Source of the DNA: Simiduia sp. 21SJ11W-1
Lineage (GTDB): Bacteria; Pseudomonadota; Gammaproteobacteria; Pseudomonadales; Cellvibrionaceae
Assembly (NCBI RefSeq): GCF_024138675.1
Contig: NZ_CP090959.1
Span: 1,705,501-1,769,500 of the forward strand
Direction: 5' to 3'
Length of the DNA stretch: 64,000 nucleotides
The notes beneath the pieces were generated by a model, which did not search any database, was not told where the DNA came from, and saw only the letters and a program-made list of their open reading frames with translations. Below are positions 35,642 to 47,221 of this stretch, piece after piece. The translations under genes were made by a program, and so were the position numbers. Positions within the stretch are counted from its first letter, which is position 1. Every line of letters begins with the position of its first letter.

Positions 35642-36988
35642 ATGATCAAGATCCGTCGGGGATTGGATTTACCTATATCCGGTGCTCCCGAGCAGACCAT
35701 TCATGACGCCCCTAAAGCCAGGTCGGTTGCGGTCATTGGCGTGGATTACCACGGCATGAAACCCACCATGGCTGTAAAAGAGGGTGACAAGGTCAAGCTA
35801 GGGCAGCTGCTGTTTACTGACAAAAAAACCGAAGGCGTGCGCTATACAGCGCCTGCCGCCGGTACGGTTGCAGCGATTAACCGCGGTGCCAAGCGCATGC
35901 TGCAATCGGTTGTCATTGATGTTGAAGGCGAAGAGGCGGAGCAATTTGCACGCTTTGAGCCGGCAGCCTTCGCCACGCTTGAGCGCCAGCAGGTGGTTGA
36001 TAACCTGGTGAACTCGGGGCTCTGGACAGCGCTGCGCACGCGCCCTTACAGCAAGGTGCCAGCATTGGATGCGACGCCTAAGTCGATTTTTGTGACTGCC
36101 ATGGATACCAACCCATTGGCGCTGGACCCTGCGATCGTCATCGCCGAGCAAAGCGAGGCCTTTAATCAGGGCTTGCAGTTGCTTACGCGCTTAACCGAAG
36201 GTCCGGTTTATGTGTGTAAAGCCGCCGGTGCAAACGTAGAAGTGAACAGCTTCGAGCGTGTATCCGTACACGAGTTCGGTGGTGTGCACCCGGCAGGCAA
36301 TGCCGGTACCCACATCCACTTCCTAGACCCGGTGAGTGCCAGCAAATCTGTGTGGACCATCGGTTACCAGGATGTGATCGCCATGGCGAAGCTCTTCACC
36401 ACCGGTACACTTGCCACCGAGCGCGTGATTTCGCTGGCAGGCCCCCAGGTTGAAAAGCCCCGTTTGCTGCGCACACGTCTGGGTGCCAACCTTGAAGAAA
36501 TTCTGGCTGGTGAGTTGAAAGACGGTGAAAACCGCGTGGTTTCAGGTTCTGTGTTCGGTGGTCGCAAAGCCTTTGGCCCCTACGGGTTCCTGGGCCGTTA
36601 CCACACTCAGGTAACCGTGCTGCTGGAAGGGCGCGACCGTCCATTCCTGCACTACCTGCGTGCCGGCTTTAACCTGTTTTCAACCACCGGCATTTACATT
36701 TCCAAGTTGCTCGGTGGCAACAAGAAGTACGACTTCACCACCACCACAGCGGGCAGCGAGCGTGCCATGGTGCCCATTGGTACCTACGAGCGCATCATGC
36801 CGCTGGACATTTTGCCAACGCAATTACTGCGTTCGCTGATTGTTGGCGACACCGACATGGCCCAGAAGTTGGGCGCACTGGAATTGGACGAAGAAGATCT
36901 GGCTTTGTGTACCTATGTTTGCCCGGGCAAATATGAGTATGGCCCCATTCTTCGGGATAACCTTACCCGTATTGAGAAGGAGGGCTAA
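35642..36988 (+). CDS. nqrA: Na+-NQR subunit A
   Basis: 448 aa, the peripheral cytoplasmic subunit of the Na+-translocating NADH:ubiquinone reductase and probable site of quinone interaction. The N-terminus [14 protein letters not shown] is diagnostic. Further matches include [16 protein letters not shown] and the C-terminal [16 protein letters not shown]. It is the first gene of an eight-gene same-strand run with gaps of 3 to 28 nt. The six subunits oxidise NADH, reduce ubiquinone and export sodium. Confidence 0.97.
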   Translation: MIKIRRGLDLPISGAPEQTIHDAPKARSVAVIGVDYHGMKPTMAVKEGDKVKLGQLLFTDKKTEGVRYTAPAAGTVAAINRGAKRMLQSVVIDVEGEEAEQFARFEPAAFATLERQQVVDNLVNSGLWTALRTRPYSKVPALDATPKSIFVTAMDTNPLALDPAIVIAEQSEAFNQGLQLLTRLTEGPVYVCKAAGANVEVNSFERVSVHEFGGVHPAGNAGTHIHFLDPVSASKSVWTIGYQDVIAMAKLFTTGTLATERVISLAGPQVEKPRLLRTRLGANLEEILAGELKDGENRVVSGSVFGGRKAFGPYGFLGRYHTQVTVLLEGRDRPFLHYLRAGFNLFSTTGIYISKLLGGNKKYDFTTTTAGSERAMVPIGTYERIMPLDILPTQLLRSLIVGDTDMAQKLGALELDEEDLALCTYVCPGKYEYGPILRDNLTRIEKEG

Positions 36989-36991
36989 GGC

Positions 36992-38197
36992 ATGAAAGCA
37001 TTACGCAATTGGTTCGATAGCCTCGAGCCCCACTTCCACAAAGGTGGAAAATACGAAAACTGGTACGCGCTCTACGAAGCCATTGATACCGGTTTGTTCC
37101 GTCCATCGGATGTCACCAAAACCACGTCGCACGTGCGTGACGGTATTGACCTCAAGCGCATCATGATCACCGTGTGGGCTTGTACCTTCCCGGCCATGTT
37201 CTACGGCATGTATAACTTGGGTTTTCAGGCCAACACGGCCATGGCAGACCTGGGTATTGCCGCGGTAGAAGGCTGGCGCGGTGGCTTGATTGAGCTGTTC
37301 GCCGGTTACTCTGCCCATAGCATTTGGGACAACCTGATCCACGGTGCGGCTTACTTCCTTCCTATTTACATGACCGTGTTTGTAGTGGGCGGTTTCTGGG
37401 AAGTGCTGTTTGCCATGAAACGTGGCCACGAAGTAAACGAAGGTTTCTTCGTAACCTCTATATTGTTTGCCTTGATCTGTCCGCCAGATATTCCCCTGTG
37501 GATGGCGGCGCTGGGTATTACCTTTGGTGTGGTTATTGCCAAAGAAGTATTCGGCGGTACCGGCAAAAACTTCCTTAACCCGGCGCTTGCCGGCCGTGCT
37601 TTCCTGTTCTTTGCCTACCCAGCTGAAATGTCTGGCGATCAGGTGTGGACTGCGGTAGACGGCTTCTCGGGCGCCACTGCGTTGTCTGTTGCCTACTCGG
37701 ATGGCATGTCTGCCTTAACCGACCAAATGACCTGGCTCGATGCCTTCTTCGGCAACATGCAAGGCTCTATTGGTGAAGTATCTACCCTTGCGATTCTGAT
37801 CGGCGGTGTGGTGCTGGTGGCCTGCAAAATTGCTTCGTTGCGCATCATTACCGGTGTGATGGCAGGCATGATGGCCACCTCTTTCCTGTTTAACCTGGTG
37901 GGTAATCCTGAAACCAACCCCATGATGGCCATGCCCTGGTACTGGCACTTGGTAGTGGGTGGTTTTGCCTTCGGTATGGTGTTCATGGCAACCGACCCTG
38001 TGTCTGCTGCAATGACCGAGTCTGGCAAGTTGTGGTTCGGATTCTTGATTGGCTTTATGGTTGTTGTCATCCGTGTAGCCAACCCTGCATTCCCGGAAGG
38101 CATGATGTTGGCCATCCTGTTTGCCAACCTCTTTGCGCCACTGATCGACCACTTCGTGGTTCAAGCAAACGTTAAGCGGAGGCTGGCACGTGGCTAA
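36992..38197 (+). CDS. nqrB: Na+-NQR subunit B
   Basis: 401 aa integral membrane subunit, with about ten hydrophobic segments. The flavinylation motif DGFSGATAL places the covalently bound FMN on threonine T229, attached by ApbE. Its N-terminus ([14 protein letters not shown]) matches the family. It overlaps nqrC by 8 nt and starts 3 nt after nqrA. Confidence 0.97.
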   Translation: MKALRNWFDSLEPHFHKGGKYENWYALYEAIDTGLFRPSDVTKTTSHVRDGIDLKRIMITVWACTFPAMFYGMYNLGFQANTAMADLGIAAVEGWRGGLIELFAGYSAHSIWDNLIHGAAYFLPIYMTVFVVGGFWEVLFAMKRGHEVNEGFFVTSILFALICPPDIPLWMAALGITFGVVIAKEVFGGTGKNFLNPALAGRAFLFFAYPAEMSGDQVWTAVDGFSGATALSVAYSDGMSALTDQMTWLDAFFGNMQGSIGEVSTLAILIGGVVLVACKIASLRIITGVMAGMMATSFLFNLVGNPETNPMMAMPWYWHLVVGGFAFGMVFMATDPVSAAMTESGKLWFGFLIGFMVVVIRVANPAFPEGMMLAILFANLFAPLIDHFVVQANVKRRLARG

Positions 38198-38951
38198 TAA
38201 CGATACTATTAAAAAGACGATTATCGTCGCTTTATCGCTGTGTATTGTGTGTTCTGTGGTGGTGTCTACCGCTGCAGTAATGCTCAAGCCCATGCAGGTA
38301 AAGAACAAAGAGCTGGATTTTAAGCGCAACATCCTGATGGCCGCAGGCCTGATGGAAGAGGGTAAAACCGTTGAAGAGCTGTTTGCGCAGATCGAAACTC
38401 GCGTAGTGGATCTTGAAACCGGTAAATTTACCGAAGAAGTTGCACCGGCAAACTACGATCAGCGCAAAGCGTCGAAAGACCCTGCGCGCTCCACCAAGCT
38501 TGAGCCACAAGAAGACATCGCCAAAATTGGCCGCCGTGAAAACCTGGCCAAGGTGTTTTTGCTAACAAAAGATGGCGATATCGAAAAGGTAATTTTGCCC
38601 GTTAAAGGTTATGGCTTGTGGTCTACCTTGTACGGCTTCATTGCCCTTGAATCCGATCTCAACACCGTTGTTGGGCTGGGCTTTTACGAGCACGGCGAAA
38701 CACCGGGCCTGGGTGGTGAAGTGGATAACCCCAAGTGGAAAGCACTGTGGGTGGGCAAAGAAGTGTATGACGGCGGTGCAGTTGCGATCGACGTGATAAA
38801 AGGTTCAGCACCTGCCGGTGACGAGCACAAAATTGATGGTTTGTCTGGCGCAACACTCACCAGTGTGGGTGTAGAAAACCTGGTGCGTTTCTGGATGGGC
38901 GAAAACGGCTACGCCGAGTTCCTCACTAATCTGAAAAATGGGGAGGCTTAA
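38190..38951 (+). CDS. nqrC: Na+-NQR subunit C
   Basis: 253 aa starting at GTG 38190, inside the nqrB tail, with GGAGG upstream. One N-terminal membrane helix is followed by a periplasmic FMN-binding domain. [10 protein letters not shown] places the second covalent FMN on T222. [16 protein letters not shown] is the conserved core. It passes electrons between the membrane iron-sulfur centre and NqrB's FMN. Confidence 0.97.
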   Translation: MANNDTIKKTIIVALSLCIVCSVVVSTAAVMLKPMQVKNKELDFKRNILMAAGLMEEGKTVEELFAQIETRVVDLETGKFTEEVAPANYDQRKASKDPARSTKLEPQEDIAKIGRRENLAKVFLLTKDGDIEKVILPVKGYGLWSTLYGFIALESDLNTVVGLGFYEHGETPGLGGEVDNPKWKALWVGKEVYDGGAVAIDVIKGSAPAGDEHKIDGLSGATLTSVGVENLVRFWMGENGYAEFLTNLKNGEA

Positions 38952-38954
38952 TTC

Positions 38955-39611
38955 ATGAAGACTAAAGAACTTCTGTTTAAACCCGTCATTGAGAACAACC
39001 CCATTGCATTGCAGATTTTGGGTATTTGTTCCGCGCTGGCTGTAACTACCTCACTGAAAGTGACGCTGGTTATGTGCGTGGCGCTGACGCTGGTAACCGC
39101 ATTTTCAAACCTGTTTGTGGCCCTGGTTCGCAAGCACATCCCAAGCAACATTCGTATTATTGTGCAGATGACCATCATTGCCTCACTGGTAATTGTGGTT
39201 GATCAGGTGCTAAAAGCAGTGGCCTACGATATCAGCAAGCAGCTTTCGGTATTTGTTGGCCTGATCATCACTAACTGTATTGTGATGGGCCGCGCCGAAG
39301 CCTTCGCCATGAAAAACCCGCCAATCCCAAGCTTTTTAGATGGCATTGGCAATGGTTTGGGTTACTCGGCACTGCTGATTGTGTTGGGTGTTGTGCGTGA
39401 ACTGTTTGGTTCTGGCTCGCTCTTGGGTTACAAGTTAATGCCACTGGTCACTGAAGGTGGCTGGTATGTGTCTAACGGCATGCTGCTGCTTGCGCCTTCT
39501 GCTTTCTTCCTTATCGGTTTGATTATTTGGGCCATTCGCGCCTATAAGCCTGATCAGGTGGAAGAAGAGGAGTTCAAGATTTGCTCCAACACCAAAGCGC
39601 AGGAGGCTTAA
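38955..39611 (+). CDS. nqrD: Na+-NQR subunit D
   Basis: 218 aa with six predicted membrane helices; with NqrE it forms the sodium path and shares the membrane iron centre. [17 protein letters not shown] contains the conserved cysteine and charged loop of the family. It lies 3 nt from both neighbouring genes. Confidence 0.97.
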   Translation: MKTKELLFKPVIENNPIALQILGICSALAVTTSLKVTLVMCVALTLVTAFSNLFVALVRKHIPSNIRIIVQMTIIASLVIVVDQVLKAVAYDISKQLSVFVGLIITNCIVMGRAEAFAMKNPPIPSFLDGIGNGLGYSALLIVLGVVRELFGSGSLLGYKLMPLVTEGGWYVSNGMLLLAPSAFFLIGLIIWAIRAYKPDQVEEEEFKICSNTKAQEA

Positions 39612-39614
39612 TCG

Positions 39615-40229
39615 ATGGAAGCGTTGCTGAGTTTATTTGTTAAGTCGATCTTCATTCAAAACATGGCCCTGGCGTTCTTCCTGGGCATGTGTACCTTTTT
39701 GGCTATCTCCAAAAAGATTGAAGCGGCGTTTGGTTTGGGTGTGGCGGTTGTGGTGGTATTGGCCATTACTGTGCCGGTGAACAACCTGCTGTACACCTAC
39801 CTGTTAAAAGACGGTGCCCTGGTTTGGCTTGGGCCGCAGTTTGCCAGTGTAGATTTGAGCTTTTTGGGCTTGATTACCTACATCGGTGTAATTGCCGCCA
39901 TGGTCCAGATTCTGGAAATGCTGTTGGATAAATACGTACCTGCGCTGTACAACGCGCTGGGCGTGTTCCTGCCGCTGATCACCGTAAACTGCGCCATCAT
40001 GGGTGCATCTCTGTTCATGGTTGAGCGTGACTACAACCTGGCTGAATCTACCGTGTTCGGTATTGGTTCTGGTGTGGGCTGGGCGCTGGCAATCACCGCG
40101 CTGGCCGGTATTCGCGAAAAAATGAAGTACAGTGATGTGCCTGCGGGTCTGCGTGGCCTGGGCATTACCTTTATCACCGTTGGTTTGATGTCGCTTGGCT
40201 TTATGTCATTCGGCGGCATCGACCTGTAA
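39615..40229 (+). CDS. nqrE: Na+-NQR subunit E
   Basis: 204 aa, six membrane helices, homologous to NqrD in inverted topology. Conserved [18 protein letters not shown] and [12 protein letters not shown] carry the paired cysteines that bind the iron centre between NqrD and NqrE. It sits 3 nt after nqrD and 18 nt before nqrF. Confidence 0.97.
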   Translation: MEALLSLFVKSIFIQNMALAFFLGMCTFLAISKKIEAAFGLGVAVVVVLAITVPVNNLLYTYLLKDGALVWLGPQFASVDLSFLGLITYIGVIAAMVQILEMLLDKYVPALYNALGVFLPLITVNCAIMGASLFMVERDYNLAESTVFGIGSGVGWALAITALAGIREKMKYSDVPAGLRGLGITFITVGLMSLGFMSFGGIDL

Positions 40230-40247
40230 GCGAGGTAAGAACTTTAG

Positions 40248-41471
40248 ATGGACATTACAATTATTGCTGGCGTCGTGATGTTCACGGTCATCGTGCTTTT
40301 GCTCGTGGCTGTGATCCTCGGCGCTCGCTCAAAACTGGTTAATTCCGGCGATGTCACCATCGTCGTTAACGATGAGAAAACCATCACTGTGCCTGCCGGC
40401 GGTAAGCTGCTGCAAACCCTGGCTGATAGTGGCTTGTTCCTGCCCTCGGCTTGTGGCGGCGGCGGTAGCTGTGCGCAGTGTAAGTGCATTGTGAACGAAG
40501 GTGGCGGCGAGATGCTGCCCACTGAAGAATCGCACTTCACCAAGCGTGAGGCCAAAGAAGGCTGGCGCTTATCTTGCCAGACGCCGGTGAAGCAAAACAT
40601 GAAGGTGCACGTTGAAGAAGACGTGTTTGGTGTGAAGCAGTGGGAGTGTACCGTTGAGTCCAACCCCAATGTTGCCACCTTTATTAAAGAGCTGACGCTC
40701 AAGCTGCCAGAGGGCGAGAACGTCGATTTCCGTGCCGGTGGTTACGTGCAGCTGGAAGCGCCACCACACCATGTGAAATTCAAAGACTTCGAAATCGAAG
40801 AGAAATTCCGTGGCGATTGGGAGCACTTTGGCTTCTTTAACCTGGAGTCAAAGGTAACCGAGCCGGTTATTCGCGCATACTCCATGGCGAACTACCCGGA
40901 AGAGAAGGGCATTGTTAAGTTCAATATCCGTATTGCAACGCCACCACCGCGCACGCAGGGCTTGCCACCAGGCCAGATGTCCTCTTACGTGTTTAGCCTG
41001 AAGCCCGGTGACAAAGTGACCGTATACGGCCCCTTTGGTGAGTTCTTCGCCAAAGACACCGATGCCGAAATGGTGTTTATCGGTGGCGGTGCCGGCATGG
41101 CCCCCATGCGTTCGCACATCTTTGATCAGCTGCGTCGCTTGAAGTCCAAGCGCAAGATGTCTTTCTGGTACGGTGCGCGTTCGCTGCGTGAGCTGTTCTA
41201 CAAAGAAGACTACGACATGCTCGCTTCCGAGAACGAAAACTTCGATTGGCACATTGCCTTGTCTGATCCGCAGCCAGAAGACGATTGGACAGGCCTGACC
41301 GGCTTCATCCACAACGTGTTGTACGAGCAGTATCTGCGTGATCACGAAGCGCCGGAAGATTGTGAGTACTACATGTGTGGCCCGCCAATGATGAACGCGG
41401 CGGTGATTAAAATGTTGAAGGACCTTGGTGTTGAAGACGAAAACATCATGCTTGATGACTTTGGCGGCTGA
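40248..41471 (+). CDS. nqrF: Na+-NQR subunit F (NADH dehydrogenase module)
   Basis: 407 aa. One N-terminal membrane helix is followed by a [2Fe-2S] ferredoxin domain with ligands C69, C75, C78 and C110, then an FAD domain (RAYSMANYP) and an NADH-binding domain ([25 protein letters not shown]). It is the entry point for electrons from NADH. Its last 17 nt overlap the proposed apbE start. Confidence 0.97.
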   Translation: MDITIIAGVVMFTVIVLLLVAVILGARSKLVNSGDVTIVVNDEKTITVPAGGKLLQTLADSGLFLPSACGGGGSCAQCKCIVNEGGGEMLPTEESHFTKREAKEGWRLSCQTPVKQNMKVHVEEDVFGVKQWECTVESNPNVATFIKELTLKLPEGENVDFRAGGYVQLEAPPHHVKFKDFEIEEKFRGDWEHFGFFNLESKVTEPVIRAYSMANYPEEKGIVKFNIRIATPPPRTQGLPPGQMSSYVFSLKPGDKVTVYGPFGEFFAKDTDAEMVFIGGGAGMAPMRSHIFDQLRRLKSKRKMSFWYGARSLRELFYKEDYDMLASENENFDWHIALSDPQPEDDWTGLTGFIHNVLYEQYLRDHEAPEDCEYYMCGPPMMNAAVIKMLKDLGVEDENIMLDDFGG

Positions 41472-42513
41472 TTTGGCAGCCGGGGTCTGGTTAAAAGCGA
41501 GGGCGCGCAAGCGCACCTCGTTTTTGTTTTTGTGGCTATTGGTTTTTTGCCTGGTAGCTTGCCAGGCAGACCCGGCTGCATATGAAAAGCTGGCCGGTAA
41601 AACCATGGGTACCAGCTACCACGTGACACTGGTAGGTGAGGTGGAAGATGCCGCCAGCCTGCAAGCAGAGATCGATGCGCTTTTGGTGCAGGTGAATAAG
41701 GAAATGTCTACTTATGATCCTGAATCTACCCTGATGCAGTTAAACCGCGCGCCTTTGGGTGAGGCCTTCGCGCTGCCCGCTGGCTTGCAATACGTGTTGG
41801 CTGAATCGGGCCGCTTGCATGAAGCCACAGGCGGTGCCTTTGATGTCACCGTGGGCCCTTTGGTTAACCGGTGGGGGTTTGGGCCTGAAGCCGAGCAGGC
41901 GCTGCCCAGTGCCGAGGAAATCGCTGCACTGCAGGCCCGCGTGGGTTTTGGCTACCTGTCGTTTTCTGAGTCTGGCGGTACTGTTACCCGTGAGCGCGAT
42001 GTGTTTGTAGATTTGTCTGCCATTGCCAAAGGTTACGGCGTTGATCGCGTTGCCGAGCTTTTACAAGGTAAGGGGTTTGACAACTTTCTTGTGGAAATCG
42101 GCGGCGAATTGCGGCTTGCGGGTGTGAACCCCTACGGTAAGCCTTGGCGTATTGCCGTGGAGCGCCCGGAATTGGCCCCTGGTAGTGTTCAGGCCGCCAT
42201 TGGCGTATCCGACATGGCAATGGCGACATCGGGTAATTACCGTAACTTTCGTTGGATTGATGGCAAGCAGTATGCCCATACTATCAGCCCCGTGACAGGC
42301 TGGCCGGTAGAGCATCAAATGTTATCGGTGACCGTACTTGCTGAAAATTGCACACTGGCAGACGGTTTGGCCACGGCTTTCAGTGTTATGGGGCCCGCCG
42401 ATACGCTGGCTTATGCACAAAAGCACGGGCTTGCGGTATTTCTGCTTGAACAGCAAGGCGATAAAATAGTTGAACGCTGGTCCAAGGCGTTTGAACCCTA
42501 CCTGGAAGATTGA
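41455..42513 (+). CDS. apbE: FAD:protein FMN transferase ApbE
   Basis: 352 aa from ATG 41455, overlapping nqrF by 17 nt; TTG codons at 41461 and 41473 are alternatives. A basic stretch and a hydrophobic segment end in LVAC, a lipobox, so it is a periplasmic lipoprotein. Family motifs: GTSYHV near the mature start, [28 protein letters not shown] and [12 protein letters not shown]. It attaches FMN from FAD to the threonines of NqrB and NqrC. The operon position fits exactly that job. Confidence 0.95.
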   Translation: MTLAADLAAGVWLKARARKRTSFLFLWLLVFCLVACQADPAAYEKLAGKTMGTSYHVTLVGEVEDAASLQAEIDALLVQVNKEMSTYDPESTLMQLNRAPLGEAFALPAGLQYVLAESGRLHEATGGAFDVTVGPLVNRWGFGPEAEQALPSAEEIAALQARVGFGYLSFSESGGTVTRERDVFVDLSAIAKGYGVDRVAELLQGKGFDNFLVEIGGELRLAGVNPYGKPWRIAVERPELAPGSVQAAIGVSDMAMATSGNYRNFRWIDGKQYAHTISPVTGWPVEHQMLSVTVLAENCTLADGLATAFSVMGPADTLAYAQKHGLAVFLLEQQGDKIVERWSKAFEPYLED

Positions 42514-42541
42514 GCGGCCAAGCCGCGTGTAGAGGTGTGAG

Positions 42542-42769
42542 ATGGCAACATTTTTAGTGGCGTTTGTGGTGCTGGGGCTGGTGATTATTGCCATGTCTGT
42601 AGGCGTGTTACTGGGGCGCAAGCCAATCAGTGGTTCCTGTGGCGGTATGAGTGCCTTAGGGATGGAAGTTGCCTGCGATATTTGCGGCGGCGACAAAGGC
42701 AAGTGTGAAAAAGAAACCAGCAAATCCGGCGCAGATGCATCAGATTTGTCTTACGACGCAACCAAATAA
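42542..42769 (+). CDS. nqrM: Na+-NQR maturation protein NqrM
   Basis: 75 aa. One N-terminal membrane helix (about 3-25) is followed by a small cysteine-rich cytoplasmic domain with C33, C45, C48 and C55, in the pattern of NqrM/DUF539. NqrM is required to install the iron centre of NqrD/NqrE in Vibrio. It lies 28 nt after apbE, completing the maturation set. Confidence 0.95.
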   Translation: MATFLVAFVVLGLVIIAMSVGVLLGRKPISGSCGGMSALGMEVACDICGGDKGKCEKETSKSGADASDLSYDATK

Positions 42770-42804
42770 GGCGCGTTGTTTTCGATATTAGCGGAGTGAG
42801 ATGC

Positions 42805-44205
42805 ATGGCGAAGAAGTATCACTATGATGTATTGGTGATTGGCGCGGGCCCCGGTGGTGAGGGCGCTGCAATGGCGGCGGCTAAGGCCGGCAAGCGCGTA
42901 GGTGTGATTGAAAACCGGCAGGGTGTGGGCGGTGCCTGTGTGCACAAGGGCACAATTCCCTCTAAATCACTACGTCATGTTGTGAAGCAAATTATCCGCC
43001 ATAAAATCAGCTCGTTGTTTCGCACCACCGGTGATGCCCATATTTTCAGCTACCCGAAGGTATTGGCTGAGGCCTTGCGGGTAGTGCCCAAATATGTGGA
43101 TTTGCATACCGACTTTTACACCCGCAACCGCGCCACCATCATTGTGGGTGAGGCAAGCTTCGTTGACGCGCACACTGTGTCGGTCAGGCTGGTTGATGGC
43201 GCAAAAGAGCAGATAACTGCCGAGAAAATTGTTATCGCCACCGGTTCGCGCCCCTATCACCCGGCAGATATTGATTTTAACCATGCGCGCGTGTACGACA
43301 GCGACACCATTTTGGATATGAAACACACGCCGCGTCATATCATTATTTATGGTGCGGGCGTGATTGGTTGTGAATATGCCTCAATATTTTCAGGCCTTGG
43401 TATCAAGGTGGATTTGATCAACAGCCGCGAGCATCTGTTAACCTTCCTGGATGACGAAATTTGTGACGCCCTGAGCTATCACCTGCGCGACATGGGTGTG
43501 ACTGTGCGTCACGGCGAGGAATATGAATCCCTTGAGGCCACAGACCGCGGTGTTACCTTAAAGCTTAAATCCGGTAAGCGCATTCACGGTGATGCGCTCT
43601 TGTGGTCTAACGGGCGCACAGGTAATACCGATAGCCTTAATTTGGGCGCGATTGGCCTGGAGGCCGATGGCCGTGGCCAGGTTCGCGTAAATGATATGTA
43701 CCAAACCAGCATAGAAAACATTTATGCGGTGGGTGATGTAATTGGCTGGCCATCGTTGGCCAGTGCGTCTTACGATCAGGGCAGGGCGGCGGCTACCAAT
43801 ATTTTGGGCCAGGAGAGCCGGTTTGTGTCTGATGCGCCCACGGGAATTTATACGTTGCCCGAAATCAGTTCAATTGGCAAAACCGAAACCGAGCTAACTG
43901 CTGCAAAAATTCCCTATGAAGTGGGGCGGGCATTTTTTAAAAATACCGCGCGCGCGCAAATTTCTGGCGAAAAGGTTGGTGTGCTTAAAATTTTGTTTCA
44001 TGCAGATACCCTTGAGATTCTTGGTATTCACTGCTTCGGTGCAGAGGCTGCCGAAATTATTCACATTGGCCAGGCCATTATGAACCAGCAGGGTGAAGCC
44101 AATAGCATTGCTTATTTCGTGAATACCACCTTTAACTACCCCACTATGGCAGAGGCCTATCGCACGGCCGCATTAGACGGGTTAAACCGGGTCAACCGCA
44201 TCTAG
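42805..44205 (+). CDS. sthA: Soluble pyridine nucleotide transhydrogenase
   Basis: 466 aa from ATG 42805, the same length as the E. coli protein; a GTG nine bases upstream is possible. A flavoprotein disulfide-reductase fold with [20 protein letters not shown] (FAD), the second dinucleotide site [11 protein letters not shown] and a C-terminal dimerisation domain. The active-site region reads [13 protein letters not shown]: the second redox cysteine of true disulfide reductases is absent, as expected for this family. It moves hydride between NADPH and NAD+. It sits 35 nt after nqrM. Confidence 0.96.
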   Translation: MAKKYHYDVLVIGAGPGGEGAAMAAAKAGKRVGVIENRQGVGGACVHKGTIPSKSLRHVVKQIIRHKISSLFRTTGDAHIFSYPKVLAEALRVVPKYVDLHTDFYTRNRATIIVGEASFVDAHTVSVRLVDGAKEQITAEKIVIATGSRPYHPADIDFNHARVYDSDTILDMKHTPRHIIIYGAGVIGCEYASIFSGLGIKVDLINSREHLLTFLDDEICDALSYHLRDMGVTVRHGEEYESLEATDRGVTLKLKSGKRIHGDALLWSNGRTGNTDSLNLGAIGLEADGRGQVRVNDMYQTSIENIYAVGDVIGWPSLASASYDQGRAAATNILGQESRFVSDAPTGIYTLPEISSIGKTETELTAAKIPYEVGRAFFKNTARAQISGEKVGVLKILFHADTLEILGIHCFGAEAAEIIHIGQAIMNQQGEANSIAYFVNTTFNYPTMAEAYRTAALDGLNRVNRI

Positions 44206-44271
44206 TAAAGGCGTGTTTTAACCTCTTGTGGTTACCGAGTGATGTGATAATCCGGCATTGTTAATACGCAC

Positions 44272-44301
44272 AAAAAACCCCGCCAATAGGCGGGGTTTTT
44301 T
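44272..44301. terminator. Bidirectional rho-independent terminator
   Basis: CCCCGCC (44278-44284), loop AATA, GGCGGGG (44289-44295), with six As before and six Ts after. It serves sthA and the convergent gene ending at 44324. Confidence 0.92.
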
Positions 44302-44323
44302 GTTGTCTAGTGTGTTTGCAGTA

Positions 44324-44638
44324 TCAGTCGGGCGAATCTACTGGCGTAGGCGTTTTGTGCATTGCCTTGGGTTGGTGCCTGAGTACTGCGTGAATCACGT
44401 GCTCGCCTTCAAAGTACACCATGAAGTTGCTGTACTCCCAGCGGGTGATGGGCGGGTTGCCCCGTGCGGGGTGTTGTTTTTCAGCCGCGCCAAACTTGCT
44501 CTCTACCTGCGTCATGGTTTGGCCTTTGGTGGGCAGTGTGAGGCCGTCTATGCCTTGCTGACCTACGGGAATACGGATTTCTTCCGCGTGTAAAGCGGGC
44601 GCAAATACGATAGCTAGCAAAAGTAATAGGTGTTTCAT
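44324..44638 (-). CDS. Small secreted protein, possible BamE/SmpA-like fold
   Basis: 104 aa from ATG 44638, behind GAGGAG. A clear signal peptide (KHLLLLLAIVFAPALHAEE) implies a periplasmic protein. The mature part has TKGQTMTQVESKFGAA, a WEYSNFMVYFEGEHVIHAVL strand pair and no cysteine. The G-x-T-x-x-Q-V-x-x-x-F-G pattern followed by W-x-Y strands recalls BamE/SmpA-like domains, but this is a weak likeness and the function is unknown. It follows the PilZ gene by 29 nt on the same strand. Confidence 0.75.
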   Translation of the reverse strand: MKHLLLLLAIVFAPALHAEEIRIPVGQQGIDGLTLPTKGQTMTQVESKFGAAEKQHPARGNPPITRWEYSNFMVYFEGEHVIHAVLRHQPKAMHKTPTPVDSPD

Positions 44639-44667
44639 GGTGTTACTCCTCTTATCGCAGGGTGGCC

Positions 44668-45204
44668 TTAAGACCGTGAGCGCCGTTGGGCACTGATGAT
44701 ATGCCGCCCCAGTAGTTGTTGGTCGCTGTCGGCTTGCTCCAGAAACTCGCAGCCAATCAGCCACCCTGTGCCCTTTGCGTCGCACCTTACCACTTTGGCG
44801 TAGTTAAACAATGTGAAGTGGCTGGCAACGAAGGTTATCGCAAGCGCCAGACACGTATTCAGTGGCAGTGCATCGGCTTGCTCAAAGGCAAGGCCGTTGG
44901 TGCTGATGCTAACCGTTTGCTGCTTTGACGTTGTGTGCTCGGCGGCCAGCGCGTTTGCCAGCAGGTCCAGGCGTTTGTCCTGCAACCTTAATGCGTGGGC
45001 AACACTGCTTTCAAGGCTGCCGATCAGGGCCTGCAGCTCAAGGCCTAAACGCGTGAATTCGGTCAGTGTGTGTAGTTGCTCAAACTCCGGAAAATGGGCC
45101 GCAGCGGGTTTTTCGGTGTTGTTGGTCACCACTGCGTGCAACGCTACCCGCTCTTGAATTCTGAAGGCTTCGCGCTGGTCTTCCGGTGTTGATTGTCGGG
45201 CCAT
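44668..45204 (-). CDS. PilZ-domain-like protein
   Basis: 178 aa from ATG 45204 with GGAGG upstream. It begins ARQSTPEDQREAFRIQERVAL, where an arginine-rich motif could contact c-di-GMP, and continues with a long helical middle and a C-terminal barrel-like half (VSISTNGLAFEQADAL, LALAITF, WLIGCEFLEQA). The N-S-x-x-G-like SISTNGLAF supports PilZ. The position beside lolC matches a PilZ-type gene I recall in pseudomonads. c-di-GMP binding is inferred. Confidence 0.7.
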   Translation of the reverse strand: MARQSTPEDQREAFRIQERVALHAVVTNNTEKPAAAHFPEFEQLHTLTEFTRLGLELQALIGSLESSVAHALRLQDKRLDLLANALAAEHTTSKQQTVSISTNGLAFEQADALPLNTCLALAITFVASHFTLFNYAKVVRCDAKGTGWLIGCEFLEQADSDQQLLGRHIISAQRRSRS

Positions 45205-45303
45205 GGTGTACCTCCGTTTTGCCTTTCTTGTTATACCACGAAACCGCCTTGCTCGCGTGTGCCGGGGCTTGTGCCAATCGGGCGGCTCGGGTTTAATGCG
45301 CCC

Positions 45304-46539
45304 ATGAAGTCTATGCCTCTTTTTATTGGTCTGCGCTATATCCGCGCTCGCCGTCGCAACCAGTTCATCTCGTTTTTGAGCGGCTTTGCCATGCTGGGCA
45401 TGCTGCTTGGGGTGGGGGCATTGGTTATTGTGCTCTCTGTGATGAATGGCTTCGACAGAGAGCTCAAGGGCCGCCTGTTGGCGGCTATCCCTCACGGGCT
45501 CATAGCCGAGCCCGCCGGTACGCGGGATTGGGTTGCGCTGGCCGAGCGTATAAAGCACCCGGATATTTTAGCAACCGCTCCCTATGTAGAGGGCTTTGCC
45601 ATGCTCGGGTTTGGCCGCTCGTTACAGGCGGTGGAATTCAACGGCATTGAGCCTGCTTTGGAGGGTGCGGTATCGGATATTGCCGATCACATGGTGATGG
45701 GGCAGCTGGATTCACTGGCGCCCGGCACCTACGGCGTGGTGCTGGGTCGCATACTGGCGCGCCAGTTGGGCGTGGTGCCCGGCGATAAGATCATGATGAC
45801 CTTGCCGCAGTTGAATGTCACACCGGCCGGTATTTTTCCGCGTGTTAAACGCTTCACTCTGGTGGGCGTATTCGAGGTGGGGGCGCAGGTAGATCAATCA
45901 CTGGTGTTAATGCACCTGGAGGATGCGCAGAAGCTTTTGCGCATGGGCGCAAACGTAGACGGCGTGCGCGTGCGCGTAAGTGATATGTTTAACGCCCAAA
46001 CCGTGCTGCAAGATGTTCGCAATCAACTTGGTGGCACTGTAGAAGTGCGAAGCTGGATGCAAACCCAAGGCAGTCTGTTTCAAGCCATCAAAATGGAAAA
46101 AACCGTGATTACGGTTTTGCTGCTGATCATTGTATTGGTGGCTGCATTTAATATTGTCACAAGCCTGATCTTGATGGTGGCCGATAAACGCGCCGACATT
46201 GCCGTACTGCGCACGCTGGGTATCACCGCCAGGGAGGTAATGGCCATTTTCATGGTGCAAGGCTCAGCGGTAGGCATGATTGGAATTGTTGGCGGGGCAC
46301 TGCTGGGGTCACTCATTGGTATTTATATTGGCCCCATTGTTCAGTACCTGGAGTCACTTACCGGGCTGTATGTATTTGATCCCTCCGTGTATTTCATAAG
46401 CCATTTGCCATCCCATTGGCAGTGGCAAGACGTTGCCTTGGTTGCCAGTGTGGGCGCGCTATTGAGTGTGTTGGCAAGTTTATACCCGGCATATCGCGCC
46501 TCTAAAGTAGAACCTGCAGAGACACTTCGCTATGAGTAA
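45304..46539 (+). CDS. lolC: Lipoprotein-releasing ABC transporter permease LolC
   Basis: 411 aa from ATG 45304; earlier in-frame starts overlap the divergent PilZ gene. N-terminal [23 protein letters not shown] and [13 protein letters not shown] are typical. A large periplasmic domain sits between helix 1 and three C-terminal helices. With LolD and LolE it extracts outer-membrane lipoproteins from the inner membrane and hands them to LolA. LolC and LolE are paralogues; assignment of the first gene to LolC follows the usual order. Confidence 0.92.
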   Translation: MKSMPLFIGLRYIRARRRNQFISFLSGFAMLGMLLGVGALVIVLSVMNGFDRELKGRLLAAIPHGLIAEPAGTRDWVALAERIKHPDILATAPYVEGFAMLGFGRSLQAVEFNGIEPALEGAVSDIADHMVMGQLDSLAPGTYGVVLGRILARQLGVVPGDKIMMTLPQLNVTPAGIFPRVKRFTLVGVFEVGAQVDQSLVLMHLEDAQKLLRMGANVDGVRVRVSDMFNAQTVLQDVRNQLGGTVEVRSWMQTQGSLFQAIKMEKTVITVLLLIIVLVAAFNIVTSLILMVADKRADIAVLRTLGITAREVMAIFMVQGSAVGMIGIVGGALLGSLIGIYIGPIVQYLESLTGLYVFDPSVYFISHLPSHWQWQDVALVASVGALLSVLASLYPAYRASKVEPAETLRYE

Positions 46540-47221
46540 TATTGAACCCGTTTTATCCTGTGTCGATCTCTGCAAGTCATACAGCCAGGGCCCGAGCGTT
46601 GTTCAGGTGCTTAAGTCTGTAGCCTTTCAATTGCGCCCGGGTGAGCGCGTGGCCATTGTAGGTTCCTCGGGTTCAGGTAAATCTACGTTACTGAATTTAT
46701 TAGGAGGGCTGGATACGCCCACGCAGGGCTCGGTGATGCTCGCAGGCAAGCCCTTGTCTGAGCTTTCCGATAATGCTCGCGGGCGCTTGCGCAATCAGCA
46801 TTTGGGGTTTGTGTATCAATTTCATCATTTGTTGCCGGAATTCAGTGCCCGTGAAAATGTAGAAATTCCCATGCGCATAGCCAAGATGCCGGCCACTACT
46901 TATCGCGCGCGTGCAGAAACCTTGCTCGCTCAGGTGGGCCTTGCGCACAGGCTGGATCACAAGCCCTCGGAACTTTCAGGCGGTGAGCGCCAACGCGTGG
47001 CAATTGCCAGGGCGTTAGCCATGCAACCTGCATGCGTGTTAATGGATGAACCCACCGGCAATCTGGATGCAGAAAATGCCGAGGCAATTCAGGCCTTGAT
47101 GTTGTCTTTAAGCCAAGAGCATGGCCTTGCGTTTGTGGTGGTCACCCATGATATGGCACTGGCCGAACGAATGGATCAAGTGTTGTTGCTGGAAAAGGGC
47201 AGCCTAAGGGCGCACCCATGA
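46532..47221 (+). CDS. lolD: Lipoprotein-releasing ABC transporter ATPase LolD
   Basis: 229 aa. Walker [10 protein letters not shown] (about 49-57), the [19 protein letters not shown]-loop region typical of MacB/LolD ATPases, signature [15 protein letters not shown] and Walker [12 protein letters not shown]. It overlaps lolC by 8 nt and lolE by 4 nt (ATGA), showing tight translational coupling. Confidence 0.96.
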   Translation: MSNIEPVLSCVDLCKSYSQGPSVVQVLKSVAFQLRPGERVAIVGSSGSGKSTLLNLLGGLDTPTQGSVMLAGKPLSELSDNARGRLRNQHLGFVYQFHHLLPEFSARENVEIPMRIAKMPATTYRARAETLLAQVGLAHRLDHKPSELSGGERQRVAIARALAMQPACVLMDEPTGNLDAENAEAIQALMLSLSQEHGLAFVVVTHDMALAERMDQVLLLEKGSLRAHP

